34,561 bases of DNA from an uncultured Eubacteriales bacterium (GTDB lineage: Bacteria; Bacillota; Clostridia; Oscillospirales; Oscillospiraceae), in the NCBI GenBank assembly GCA_905205195.1, contig CAJLCS010000015.1, forward strand, positions 1 to 34,561. Direction: 5' to 3'. The notes below the pieces were generated by a model. The model was not told where the DNA came from, ran no database searches, and saw only the letters and a list, made by a program, of their open reading frames with translations. The position numbers were made by a program, and so were the translations under genes. This document shows, piece by piece, positions 1-6,240 of this stretch. Positions within the stretch are counted from its first letter, which is position 1. The number at the start of each line of letters is the position of its first letter.

Positions 1-65
1 TTTACTTAACAAATAGGACGACGCTAATTGATTTCACATTTTGCCGCAGCAAAGTATTGCATGAT

Positions 66-96
66 AAACGACTTGCTTTTGCAAGTCGTTTTATTT
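66..96 (+). terminator. Rho-independent terminator of a gene upstream of the window
   Basis: AAACGACTTGC (66-76) pairs perfectly with GCAAGTCGTTT (81-91) across a TTTT loop and is followed by a T-rich tail. It most likely ends a plus-strand gene lying to the left of the window. No coding sequence can be supported in bases 1-65, which are A+T-rich. Confidence 0.75.
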
Positions 97-339
97 ATCC
101 GTAGAATTCGATGGCAACAGGAAAATCCGGCCGACGCCGACGGGTCGCCATCCATTAGGAAACGAGCGGGACTTTTCTGCCCGTTTTACTTTTTCTCCCC
201 GTGCCTGCACAGGACAGGCAAATCTTACCGGTTTGCAAGAGAATTGTTATGGCCCCGCCCCGGCAAAAATGCTATCATAATGCTGATGGCAGCCTCAAGT
301 CTGCTGCCCTACAACACCTATCAGGAGGATATGTTCAAA
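97..339 (+). other. Non-coding leader and promoter region of the sialidase-like gene
   Basis: The reading frame is open here, but the deduced peptide (28-339) looks unlike the Asp-box protein that follows, so I read this as leader. A possible extended -10 (TGCTATCAT, 270-278) has no convincing -35. GGCAGC (288-293) can pair with GCTGCC (303-308) in the leader, just before AGGAGG (323-328). A weaker 6-bp hairpin (TGCCTG/CAGGCA) lies around 203-221. The promoter call is tentative. Confidence 0.4.
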
Positions 340-1413
340 ATGGAACCGACGTATACCATCATCCCCGGCAACATTCCCAACGACGGCATTCTGTTCGTCG
401 ATAACGAGGCCCGTCACCGCAGCGGCCACATGGGTCATGCACTGGTGGAATACGGCCCCCAATCCATGCTGGCCTTTTTCAGTAATTGCTCCGCCGCCAT
501 TGAGCACGGGCACACCGGCTACGGCTGGATGGAGTACAAGCGCACCACAGACGGTGGCCGAACCTGGTCACCGCCGATGGTACTCGACTATGCCTATCAA
601 TGCTTTCTGGACGGGACCTGCAATATCAGTTGTGAAAAGGCCGTCTGTACCGACGACGGAACCATTGTGCTGTTCTGCCTGCGGAACAAAACCATTACCC
701 GCTGGGAGCCTTATCTGGAGCCCACCGTGCTGCGCAGCTTTGACGGCGGCGTGACATGGACCGCCCCCCAGCTGCTGTCCACGGCCCGGGGCCGGGTGAT
801 GGACGCCCGCTATTGGAACGGCGTCCTTTATGTGCTGGAATTCTGCAACGACGCCGAAATCAAATGGACCGGCAACCGGCCGGAGCATGTCTACCGCCTC
901 TATACCAGCACCGACAACGGGCAGACCTTTGAAGAAAAAAGCGTGGTGCCCTTTGACACCTTCGGCCGAAGCTACGGCGCCATGGATCTGCTCCCCGACG
1001 GAAGGATGATCGTCTACATCTATAACGAAAACGACGAATACCACGCGGATTTCTGCATCAGCCCGGACATGGGCAGCACCTGGTCGGCTCCGTCCGGCGC
1101 ATATTTCGCCAAGCGGATCCGCAATCCGCAGATCTGCCATGCCAACGGTCTGTATTTTCTGCACGGCCGCTCCGGCAACAATCCGGACAAGCCCATTCAT
1201 TTCGTCCTGTACACCTCTCAGGACGGTCTGCACTGGGATGAAGGCCGTTTTCTGCGTCTGACGCCCCCGCAGGGCCGCGGTGACATGGCCTACTATTCCA
1301 ACAACTGTGTCACAGGCCGGTTTGGCGGTGAAACGCGGATTCTGATTCAGGCGTCCGATCCCTACCGGGAAGGCTGCGTCAACATCCGGCACTGGTGGAT
1401 CACCTTCCATTGA
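340..1413 (+). CDS. Sialidase-like (BNR/Asp-box) beta-propeller protein, cytoplasmic
   Basis: This is a protein of 357 residues with at least five Asp-box motifs of the S-x-D-x-G-x-T-W type: TDGGRTW, FDGGVTW, TDNGQTF, PDMGSTW and SQDGLHW. They are spread along the chain as in six-bladed sialidase propellers. ATG 340 is preferred because AGGAGG ends 11 bases upstream. ATG 331, three codons earlier, sits almost on top of that site. There is no signal peptide, so the protein should be intracellular. The classical N-terminal R-I-P motif of GH33 neuraminidases was not found, so sialic acid specificity is not proven; it may act on another intracellular glycoside or be a sugar-binding propeller. It overlaps the next gene by TTGA, which implies translational coupling. 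Confidence 0.8.
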   Translation: MEPTYTIIPGNIPNDGILFVDNEARHRSGHMGHALVEYGPQSMLAFFSNCSAAIEHGHTGYGWMEYKRTTDGGRTWSPPMVLDYAYQCFLDGTCNISCEKAVCTDDGTIVLFCLRNKTITRWEPYLEPTVLRSFDGGVTWTAPQLLSTARGRVMDARYWNGVLYVLEFCNDAEIKWTGNRPEHVYRLYTSTDNGQTFEEKSVVPFDTFGRSYGAMDLLPDGRMIVYIYNENDEYHADFCISPDMGSTWSAPSGAYFAKRIRNPQICHANGLYFLHGRSGNNPDKPIHFVLYTSQDGLHWDEGRFLRLTPPQGRGDMAYYSNNCVTGRFGGETRILIQASDPYREGCVNIRHWWITFH

Positions 1414-1925
1414 AACCGGTTCTGGCCCAATGGTCGGCGCAGCTACTGGGGGTTTTCGGAATGACGTCCCTTTTCTTCATGTACCGCCAGACAGCACGAA
1501 AAAACTATCTGCGTCTGAAGCTGCTTTCCGACATTCTGTGGGCCATTCATTATCTGCTTCTGTCCGCCCCCGGCGGCGCCATTCCGAATCTGGTCGGCAT
1601 AGTGCGGGAGCTTGTCCTCCTGTACAATCGGAAGTGTCAGACAAGAATCCACTTCTGGGCCGCGCTGTTTATCACCGTCAACGCCGTGCTGGCCCTCTCC
1701 ACGCTCCGCTCGGCCGTACAGCTTATCCCGATTTTCGCCTCCATGCTGGTAACGGTTTCGCTGACGATGTCCAAAACCTCCTCAATCCGGCTGATGTCTA
1801 TCCCGATTTCCATAGCTTTCCTGATCTATGATCTACTTGTGGGATCCTGGGCCGGGGTCCTGAATGAGACGTTTTCTCTGATTTCCATGATTTCCAAATC
1901 CGTTTCCGAACACCGCGCATCCTAA
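1410..1925 (+). CDS. YgjV-family inner membrane protein
   Basis: This hydrophobic protein of about 171 residues has four to five predicted membrane segments. It resembles the YgjV family (Imp-YgjV): an early QLLGVFGM segment, an LWAIHYLLL segment, and the motif IPNLVGIVRELVLLYN. The start is placed at TTG 1410, because TTGA forms a 4-base overlap with the stop of the sialidase-like gene and GGTGG lies about 11 bases upstream. GTG 1395 is in frame but has no ribosome binding site; ATG 1461 would cut off the first membrane segment. The molecular function of the family is not firmly established. Coupling to a sugar-active-looking protein hints at a role in handling a sugar or metabolite, but that is inference. 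Confidence 0.75.
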   Translation: MKPVLAQWSAQLLGVFGMTSLFFMYRQTARKNYLRLKLLSDILWAIHYLLLSAPGGAIPNLVGIVRELVLLYNRKCQTRIHFWAALFITVNAVLALSTLRSAVQLIPIFASMLVTVSLTMSKTSSIRLMSIPISIAFLIYDLLVGSWAGVLNETFSLISMISKSVSEHRAS

Positions 1926-1931
1926 TAACGC

Positions 1932-1973
1932 GAGGCTGCCGTTCCCCTGCGGGAAGTCCGGCAGCCTCATTTC
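1932..1973. terminator. Shared hairpin terminator between convergent genes
   Basis: GAGGCTGCCG (1932-1941) pairs with CGGCAGCCTC (1959-1968), with a 17-base loop. It lies just after the YgjV stop and overlaps the stop codon (1967-1969) of the convergent AraC gene, so it probably serves both. The tail on the plus strand is only ATTTCGT. Confidence 0.65.
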
Positions 1974-2773
1974 GTCAGATTCTCTTTTCGGTATCGGGTC
2001 GGTGACAGGCAGAACCGGCGCCGGAACAGCTTGGTAAAATAAATTGGGTCGTCATAGCCGCACCGCGCCGCAATCTCGCTGACCGACAGGGACGTGGATA
2101 GCAGCAGATCGCATGACGTGTTCAGACGGATATTTCGCTGATAATCCAGAGGCGTACAGCCGGTTACCTTCTTGAACAGATAGGAAAACCGGCTTCTTGA
2201 ATAGCCGGAACGCCGGGACAGGTCCTCCAGCGTCACCGTCCGGTCGTAGTGCCTGTCCAGATAAGACCTAACCGCCCGGATTCCCGGATCGTCCGGCTGT
2301 GCGCCGGGATGCCGGGTTCGCTGCGCCAGGTCATACAGTAGTTCGATCATGGAGGCGTTGCTCTGAACCCGGGTCGTCTCGCCGTTGAAACGGCTGATCA
2401 TTTCGGAAAACAACCCGCTGAGTCGGGTGTCCGGCGTCAGGGAATACACACCGCTGGAAAAACCGCACTCCACCAGAATTTCCGGAACCGCCTTTCCGGA
2501 AAAATGGACCCAGTACGATTCGCACGGTTCCGGAAAGCAGTATTTCTGCGCCTCGCCCGGCGCATAAAACGCCACATGGCCGGGAAGCAGCCGATAAGCC
2601 TTCCCCTGAAAATACACGATGCACGTTCCGCTGATAATCAGAAGAATGTGGTAATCCTTCCAGCCGTTGCTCCGCGTCACCGTGAAGTGGTCCGTCCGCG
2701 TCTGAATGCCACAATTGTTGACCTGCATATACCGGTCGGAACTGCGATTGACCAGACCGTCTCCGCCGCTCAT
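1967..2773 (-). CDS. AraC-family transcriptional regulator
   Basis: This protein of 268 residues has an N-terminal cupin-like sugar-sensing domain (about 20-110; GKAYRLLPGHVAFYAPGEAQKY). A C-terminal double helix-turn-helix (about 165-265) contains LEDLSRRSGYSRSRFSYLFKK and the signature AARCGYDDPIYFTKLFRRRFCLSPTRYR, broken here only in description. ATG 2773 has a GGGGGG-rich binding site about 8 bases upstream. Such regulators usually activate a carbohydrate operon in response to its inducer. The convergent sialidase-like/YgjV pair is the nearest candidate target, but no operator could be assigned. The alternative is a target elsewhere on the chromosome. Confidence 0.9.
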   Translation of the reverse strand: MSGGDGLVNRSSDRYMQVNNCGIQTRTDHFTVTRSNGWKDYHILLIISGTCIVYFQGKAYRLLPGHVAFYAPGEAQKYCFPEPCESYWVHFSGKAVPEILVECGFSSGVYSLTPDTRLSGLFSEMISRFNGETTRVQSNASMIELLYDLAQRTRHPGAQPDDPGIRAVRSYLDRHYDRTVTLEDLSRRSGYSRSRFSYLFKKVTGCTPLDYQRNIRLNTSCDLLLSTSLSVSEIAARCGYDDPIYFTKLFRRRFCLSPTRYRKENLTK

Positions 2774-2822
2774 ATCGTCTTACCCCCCTTTTTTCACAAC
2801 CGCCAGCTCCATCAAGCTTCGT

Positions 2823-2945
2823 TCAGCATCGTCGCGACGACCCGTCCGGCAGAATCACTCCCAGCGCCAGTCGATCCGGATTCCGGGGCGGCATTTCCCT
2901 ATTCAGTTCCGCCGGCACCGCAAGGTGCATCGCGCCCGATACCAT
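2823..2945 (-). CDS. Possible 40-residue peptide of unknown function
   Basis: A small open frame starts at ATG 2945, preceded by a purine-rich stretch (GGCGGGAGAAACGGG) that could serve as a binding site. It lies between the yebC terminator and the AraC gene. The peptide is arginine- and proline-containing with no recognisable motif and no membrane segment. It may equally be a chance frame in a 228-base intergenic region. I report it only because nothing else explains this stretch. Confidence 0.15.
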   Translation of the reverse strand: MVSGAMHLAVPAELNREMPPRNPDRLALGVILPDGSSRRC

Positions 2946-2962
2946 GTCCCGTTTCTCCCGCC

Positions 2963-2997
2963 AAAGCGGCGCGGAAGAACCTCTTCCGCGCCGCTTT
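2963..2997 (-). terminator. Terminator hairpin of yebC
   Basis: A perfect 16-bp stem (2963-2978 with 2982-2997) is closed by a 3-base loop, starting only 3 bases after the yebC stop. The tail is only TTT and belongs to the stem, so efficiency is uncertain. Confidence 0.7.
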
Positions 2998-3000
2998 GTG

Positions 3001-3735
3001 TTATTCCTGATCCCAGTTGTGCCAGGTGTTCTGGATGTCGTCGTCCTCGTCGAACAGCTCCAGCATTTTTTCCATCCGCTCCGCGTCCGCCTCGGACAGC
3101 TTGACATAGTTCTGGGGAACCATTTCAATCTGGGCGGAAACAAAGCTGTAGCCCTTGGCGCTCATGGCGTCGGCCACGGCGTTGAAATCGTCGGGGGTGG
3201 TGTAGACGGTGAAGCAGTCGTCCTCCGCCTCGAAATCGTCGGCGCCGCAGTCCATGGCGTCCATCATGACGGTATCCTCGTCCAGATCGCCGTCTTCGTT
3301 GTCGATGACCAGCACACCCTTCCGGTCAAAGGACCAGGACACGCAGCCGTTGGCACCCAGATTACCGCCGTACTTGTCGAAATGATGCCGCACCGAACCG
3401 GCAGTCCGGTTCCGGTTGTCGGTCATAGCCTCCACGATCACCGCCACGCCGCCGGGGCCGTAGCCTTCATAGGTGATGGATTCGTAGGATTCGCCGTTGC
3501 CGGCGCCGCCGGCCTTCTCCAGCACCCGCTTGATGTTGTCGTTGGGCATATTGGCGGCCTTGGCCTTGGTGATGACCGTGGCCAGACGGGAGTTGTTGGC
3601 GGGGTCAATGCTGCCGCCGCCTTCCTTCACGGCGACGATCATTTCCTTCGCAATTTTCGTGAAGGCTGCCGCCCGTTTGGCGTCCTGTGCGCCCTTGGTT
3701 TTCTGAATGTTATGCCATTTGGAATGTCCTGACAT
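3001..3735 (-). CDS. yebC: YebC/PmpR-TACO1 family translation factor
   Basis: This protein of 244 residues, the usual family length, starts with the hallmark MSGHSKWHNIQKTKGAQDAK. Further family motifs are GGSIDPANNSRL, ANMPNDNIKRVLEKA and YEGYGPGGVAVIVE. The family was long annotated as transcriptional regulators. More recent work on bacterial and mitochondrial members points to a role on the ribosome during difficult (for example proline-rich) translation. ATG 3735 has AAGGGAAG about 9 bases upstream, and a clear promoter lies at 3789-3818. The gene lies downstream of the Nif3-family gene but has its own promoter and terminator, so it is probably a single-gene unit. Confidence 0.95.
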   Translation of the reverse strand: MSGHSKWHNIQKTKGAQDAKRAAAFTKIAKEMIVAVKEGGGSIDPANNSRLATVITKAKAANMPNDNIKRVLEKAGGAGNGESYESITYEGYGPGGVAVIVEAMTDNRNRTAGSVRHHFDKYGGNLGANGCVSWSFDRKGVLVIDNEDGDLDEDTVMMDAMDCGADDFEAEDDCFTVYTTPDDFNAVADAMSAKGYSFVSAQIEMVPQNYVKLSEADAERMEKMLELFDEDDDIQNTWHNWDQE

Positions 3736-3783
3736 TTTGGTATCTTCCCTTCTATCGTCATGGCTTACGCCTGAAAATCATTC

Positions 3784-3818
3784 AATCTATTTTAGCATAG
3801 ATTCCGGTGAAAAATCAA
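3784..3818 (-). promoter_or_regulatory. yebC promoter with an inverted repeat around the -10
   Basis: Minus strand: -35 TTGATT (3818-3813), 18-base spacer, extended -10 TGC-TAAAAT (3797-3789). AATCTA (3784-3789) and TAGATT (3798-3803) form a 6-bp inverted repeat centred on the -10, a possible operator. Confidence 0.65.
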
Positions 3819-3821
3819 CCG

Positions 3822-4613
3822 TTATTCGAAGAATTTCATACAATCCGCGTGTTTTTGGGAAATTTCAACAGAAACCTCCGGGAATGCCGCCGCGATTTTC
3901 TCCGCAAGCAGGGCGCACACCGGATTTTCCGTATAAAAATGCCCCGCATCGATCAGCGTCAGCCCCAGATCCCGGGCATCCCAGAAATCGTTATACTTGG
4001 CATCCGCCGTGACGAATGCGTCGCACCCGGCCGCCGCCACCGCCCGGATTTCGTCGGTGCAGCAGCCGCCGCCGACCGCAGCCAGCCCGATGTCCCGGCC
4101 GCCGTCGGCATAACGCAGCGCCGGGCAGCCCAGCGCCGTCTTGACGCGCCGCAGGAAAGCCCCCAGCGGCTGACGCGGCACCTCCCCCACCCGGACCAGC
4201 CCCCATAGCCTGCCGTCCTCCAGCGTGCCGCAGGGGTTCAGCAGCCGGACGTTCGTCAGACCCAGCCGCCGGGCCAGCACCTGATTCACGCCCTCCGGGG
4301 CCAGGTCCAGATTGGTGTGGGCGTTGATGTGGGCAATGCCATGCTCGATGAGAAACAGGGCGCATTTTCCCTGCTGGCTCCGGTCGTTGACGAAATCCGG
4401 GTGCCACAGCAGCGTGTGATGGGTCACCAACAGGTCGGCCCCCCGGTCCGCCGCCTCCCGGCAGACCGTTTCCGTGGGATCCAGCGCCACCAGAATTTTG
4501 TGCACCGGGTGGTCGCCCCGGCCCACATTGAAGCCGCTGCGGTCCCAGGATTCCGCCAGCGCATAGGGCGCCAGCCGGTCCAGAAAAGCATACACGTCCG
4601 AAACCGTTGTCAT
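3822..4613 (-). CDS. Nif3-like dinuclear metal centre protein
   Basis: This protein of 263 residues belongs to the Nif3/YbgI/YqfO family, which forms hexameric toroids with a two-metal site; its cellular role is still debated. Metal ligands are visible as VTHHTLLW (His 65 and 66), AHTNLD (about 99-103) and DAGHFYTEN near residue 230. It is the short form, without the PII-like insertion that makes Bacillus YqfO about 370 residues long. ATG 4613 overlaps the trmK stop by ATGA and is preceded by GGAGGAG at a proper distance. The trmK-nif3 pairing is conserved across Firmicutes, so the two should be translated together. Confidence 0.92.
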   Translation of the reverse strand: MTTVSDVYAFLDRLAPYALAESWDRSGFNVGRGDHPVHKILVALDPTETVCREAADRGADLLVTHHTLLWHPDFVNDRSQQGKCALFLIEHGIAHINAHTNLDLAPEGVNQVLARRLGLTNVRLLNPCGTLEDGRLWGLVRVGEVPRQPLGAFLRRVKTALGCPALRYADGGRDIGLAAVGGGCCTDEIRAVAAAGCDAFVTADAKYNDFWDARDLGLTLIDAGHFYTENPVCALLAEKIAAAFPEVSVEISQKHADCMKFFE

Positions 4614-5290
4614 CTCGGTTCTCCTCCTGTCAGATAAGGTGCCGCCGCTGCGGCCGCTTCGTCCAGTGCCTGCCGGCAAGCGGGATCCGGCTGATGTTCC
4701 GCCTCCGCCGCCATGAGCCGCAGCATCCGGCGGCAGTATTCCGGCACCAGCGGCGAGCCGGATTGCAGCAGCGCCGGTGAAAGCCAGCACTGCCCCGGCG
4801 TCAGCGGTTCCCCCGACCCCGGAACGGCTTCCAGCACGGTATAGAGAAAGCGCCCGTCCCGCAGCGGAATTTCCCGGGGAATGGTCCAGCCGTGGGTCGT
4901 CAGGTAACTTCTAAGCCGGGGCTGGCGACTCTGGCATTGCAGAATCAGCCGGTAGGACGGGCTGCAAAGCCATGGTGCAGCCTGCAAAATGGAAATCATC
5001 GTGTCGCCGCCCATCCCGGCGCAGACCAGCGTGTCGAAATCCCGGGGAATGTCCGCCGCGCCGTCGGACAGATAAAACGCCATCCGGCTTGCCACACCGT
5101 ACCGGGCCGCATTCCGGCGTGCGCTCTCCAGCGGCTGCCGCCGCAGGTCGGCGGCAATCACCAAGGACGCCCTGCCGCTTTGCAGCAGCGAAATGCCCAG
5201 ATAGCCGTGGTCGCAGCCGATATCGGCCACCCGGTCCCCCGGGCGCACCCAGTCGCAGCAGGCTTTTAGTCGAGGCGAAAGCTGTATCAT
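4610..5290 (-). CDS. trmK: tRNA (adenine(22)-N1)-methyltransferase TrmK
   Basis: This 226-residue S-adenosylmethionine methyltransferase methylates N1 of A22 in the tRNA D-loop. The SAM site shows as VADIGCDHGYLGISLL (about 22-37), and the family motif VCAGMGGDTMISIL (about 89-102) follows. ATG 5290 has GGAGGAAACC directly upstream; longer TTG starts would overlap that site. The gene is translationally coupled to the Nif3-family gene (ATGA overlap). Unusually, a strong terminator with a T6 tail ends only about 16 bases before the start codon. Expression probably depends on readthrough from the DUF1858 promoter or on an unseen promoter inside that short gene. Confidence 0.93.
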   Translation of the reverse strand: MIQLSPRLKACCDWVRPGDRVADIGCDHGYLGISLLQSGRASLVIAADLRRQPLESARRNAARYGVASRMAFYLSDGAADIPRDFDTLVCAGMGGDTMISILQAAPWLCSPSYRLILQCQSRQPRLRSYLTTHGWTIPREIPLRDGRFLYTVLEAVPGSGEPLTPGQCWLSPALLQSGSPLVPEYCRRMLRLMAAEAEHQPDPACRQALDEAAAAAAPYLTGGEPR

Positions 5291-5300
5291 GGTTTCCTCC

Positions 5301-5334
5301 AAAAAAGATCGCCCTCCCGGAAATCCGGGAGGGC
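5301..5334 (-). terminator. Terminator between DUF1858 gene and trmK
   Basis: GCCCTCCCGG pairs with CCGGGAGGGC (5311-5334), followed on the minus strand by GATC and TTTTTT (5306-5301). The T-run touches the GGAGG ribosome binding site of trmK, leaving no room for a promoter between them. Confidence 0.85.
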
Positions 5335-5345
5335 TGACCGGGCAA

Positions 5346-5579
5346 TCAGTTCTTCTTGCTTTCCTGATCGGCCTCGTAAGCCTCCAGGAACCGGTTGAGC
5401 TGCGTCAGGAACTCGTCGCAGTCAATGCCGTGCACCATGCAGGCCTCTTCCACGGTTTCACCCCGGGAAGACGGACAGCCCAGGCAGTGCATTCCGATGG
5501 CCAGGAACAGCGGCGCGCTGTGGGGCGCGATATCCAGAACATCGCCGATAATGGTCTCTTTTTCAATTTTGGCAGCCAT
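5346..5579 (-). CDS. DUF1858 (hybrid-cluster-associated disulfide) protein
   Basis: This small protein of 77 residues has the DUF1858 signature GMHCLGCPSS, followed by GETVEEAC. That gives a CxxC pair plus a third cysteine. The domain is known from hybrid-cluster-protein-associated redox disulfide proteins; the exact role is not settled, and redox or metal-cluster work is a reasonable guess. ATG 5579 has GGAGGAC 6 bases upstream, which favours it over the longer frame that starts at 5639. A near-consensus promoter and a strong terminator frame the gene. No hybrid-cluster protein gene is in the window. Confidence 0.85.
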   Translation of the reverse strand: MAAKIEKETIIGDVLDIAPHSAPLFLAIGMHCLGCPSSRGETVEEACMVHGIDCDEFLTQLNRFLEAYEADQESKKN

Positions 5580-5610
5580 AATAGGTCCTCCTGCTATCGT
5601 TAGTGAGTTT

Positions 5611-5639
5611 ATTATAACCGGAACGCCGGGAATTGACAA
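5611..5639 (-). promoter_or_regulatory. Promoter of the DUF1858 gene
   Basis: Minus strand: -35 TTGTCA (5639-5634), 17-base spacer, -10 TATAAT (5616-5611). The distance to ATG 5579 leaves a leader of roughly 25 bases. Confidence 0.8.
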
Positions 5640-5691
5640 GAGGGAATGTCGAAAAAACGCAAAATATTTTTTATGTTTTGCAAAAAAGGAC

Positions 5692-5720
5692 TTGCATTTT
5701 GCAGGCGGTTATGATATGAT
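5692..5720 (+). promoter_or_regulatory. Promoter of tRNA-Arg
   Basis: Plus strand: -35 TTGCAT (5692-5697), 17-base spacer, -10 TATGAT (5715-5720). The predicted start is about 20 bases before the mature tRNA. Confidence 0.75.
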
Positions 5721-5746
5721 GTTTAAGCGCTTGAGAAAAGCGGTAT

Positions 5747-5823
5747 GCGCCAGTAGCTCAGCTGGATAGAGTGACTGACTACGAATCAGTAGGTCGGGGG
5801 TTCGAGTCCCTTCTGGCGTACCA
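5747..5823 (+). tRNA. tRNA-Arg (anticodon ACG)
   Basis: A complete 77-base tRNA with encoded CCA. The acceptor stem is GCGCCAG with CTGGCGT (a G-U closing pair), the D-arm begins AGCTCAGCTGG, and the anticodon stem ACTGA/TCAGT holds loop CTACGAA with anticodon ACG. The T-arm is GGGGG-TTCGAGT-CCCTT. The ACG anticodon (inosine at the wobble base after TadA editing) reads CGU, CGC and CGA. It has its own promoter and terminator. Confidence 0.97.
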
Positions 5824-5860
5824 AAAACAGGTTATCCCATACGGGATAGCCTGTTTTTGT
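5823..5860 (+). terminator. Terminator of tRNA-Arg
   Basis: A long stem of about 16 bp (5823-5838 with 5843-5858) has loop ATAC, an A5 start and a T5 end. It begins at the last base of the tRNA CCA. Confidence 0.9.
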
Positions 5861-6027
5861 ATATGCCGGGCGGGACTCGAGCGATTTAATGCGAATGCCC
5901 GGTGGGCATTCACCCGACGTCGGCTCGACGACGCCGGCTCCTTAATCAAACGAGTTCCTTCTGCCTCCACCGGTAGGCTGGAGGCAAAACGCCCCCGCAG
6001 AAACCGCCCTTCCGCCATATCGCCCCC
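5861..6027. other. Non-coding GC-rich stretch with inverted repeats, possible dispersed element
   Basis: No gene is credible here. The stretch holds GAATGCCC-GGT-GGGCATTC (about 5891-5909), GCCTCCA with TGGAGGC (about 5964-5986), and GGGACTCGA (about 5872-5880), which matches the reverse complement of the tRNA T-arm core. The antisense frame through the tRNA ends in the artefact-like peptide RRDSNPRPTDS. This may be a repeat or integration scar next to the tRNA. Confidence 0.4.
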
Positions 6028-6067
6028 CTGCCCCATGTCCGCTCTTCAGCAGACATGGGGCAGTTTT
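6028..6067 (+). terminator. Hairpin with T-tail facing the Bce-like operon
   Basis: A 12-bp stem (CTGCCCCATGTC 6028-6039 with 6052-6063) has a 12-base loop and is followed by TTTT on the plus strand. No plus-strand gene ends here, so it may stop tRNA readthrough from entering the minus-strand operon. It may also stabilise the 3' end of that operon. Confidence 0.55.
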
Positions 6068-6240
6068 CATGTTTTCTTGCCGTCCAGTACCTCCAGAAGC
6101 CGGTTCATGGCCTGTACCACCAGCCAGATTCCGCCGGCCAGCAGCCCCACCGGGATCAGCAGGACCCCAACCGCCGTCAGGCCAAGCCAGAAAACGCACC
6201 GGGATACCGTTTCCCTGACCTTGCCGGAACGCCCTGTCAT
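6067..6240 (-). CDS. Small membrane protein attached to the Bce-like ABC operon
   Basis: This 57-residue protein has a basic N-terminus (MTGRSGKVRETVSR), one long hydrophobic stretch (about 16-44) that could span once or as a hairpin, and a charged C-terminus ending DGKKT. I do not recognise a named family. ATG 6240 overlaps the permease stop by ATGA and is preceded by GGGAAG, so the two should be made in a fixed ratio. Its place as last gene of a resistance-type operon suggests an accessory subunit or modulator of the transporter or sensor. That is inference from position only. Confidence 0.65.
   Translation of the reverse strand: MTGRSGKVRETVSRCVFWLGLTAVGVLLIPVGLLAGGIWLVVQAMNRLLEVLDGKKT

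Noticed and set aside
28..339. N-terminal extension of the sialidase-like protein
   Set aside because: It contains a rho-independent terminator, lacks family similarity and has no ribosome binding site; AGGAGG at 323 supports a start at 340.
5779..6036. Minus-strand open frame ending in RRDSNPRPTDS
   Set aside because: The C-terminal peptide is the translation of the antisense strand of tRNA-Arg, a well-known false gene; the rest has no motif or binding site.
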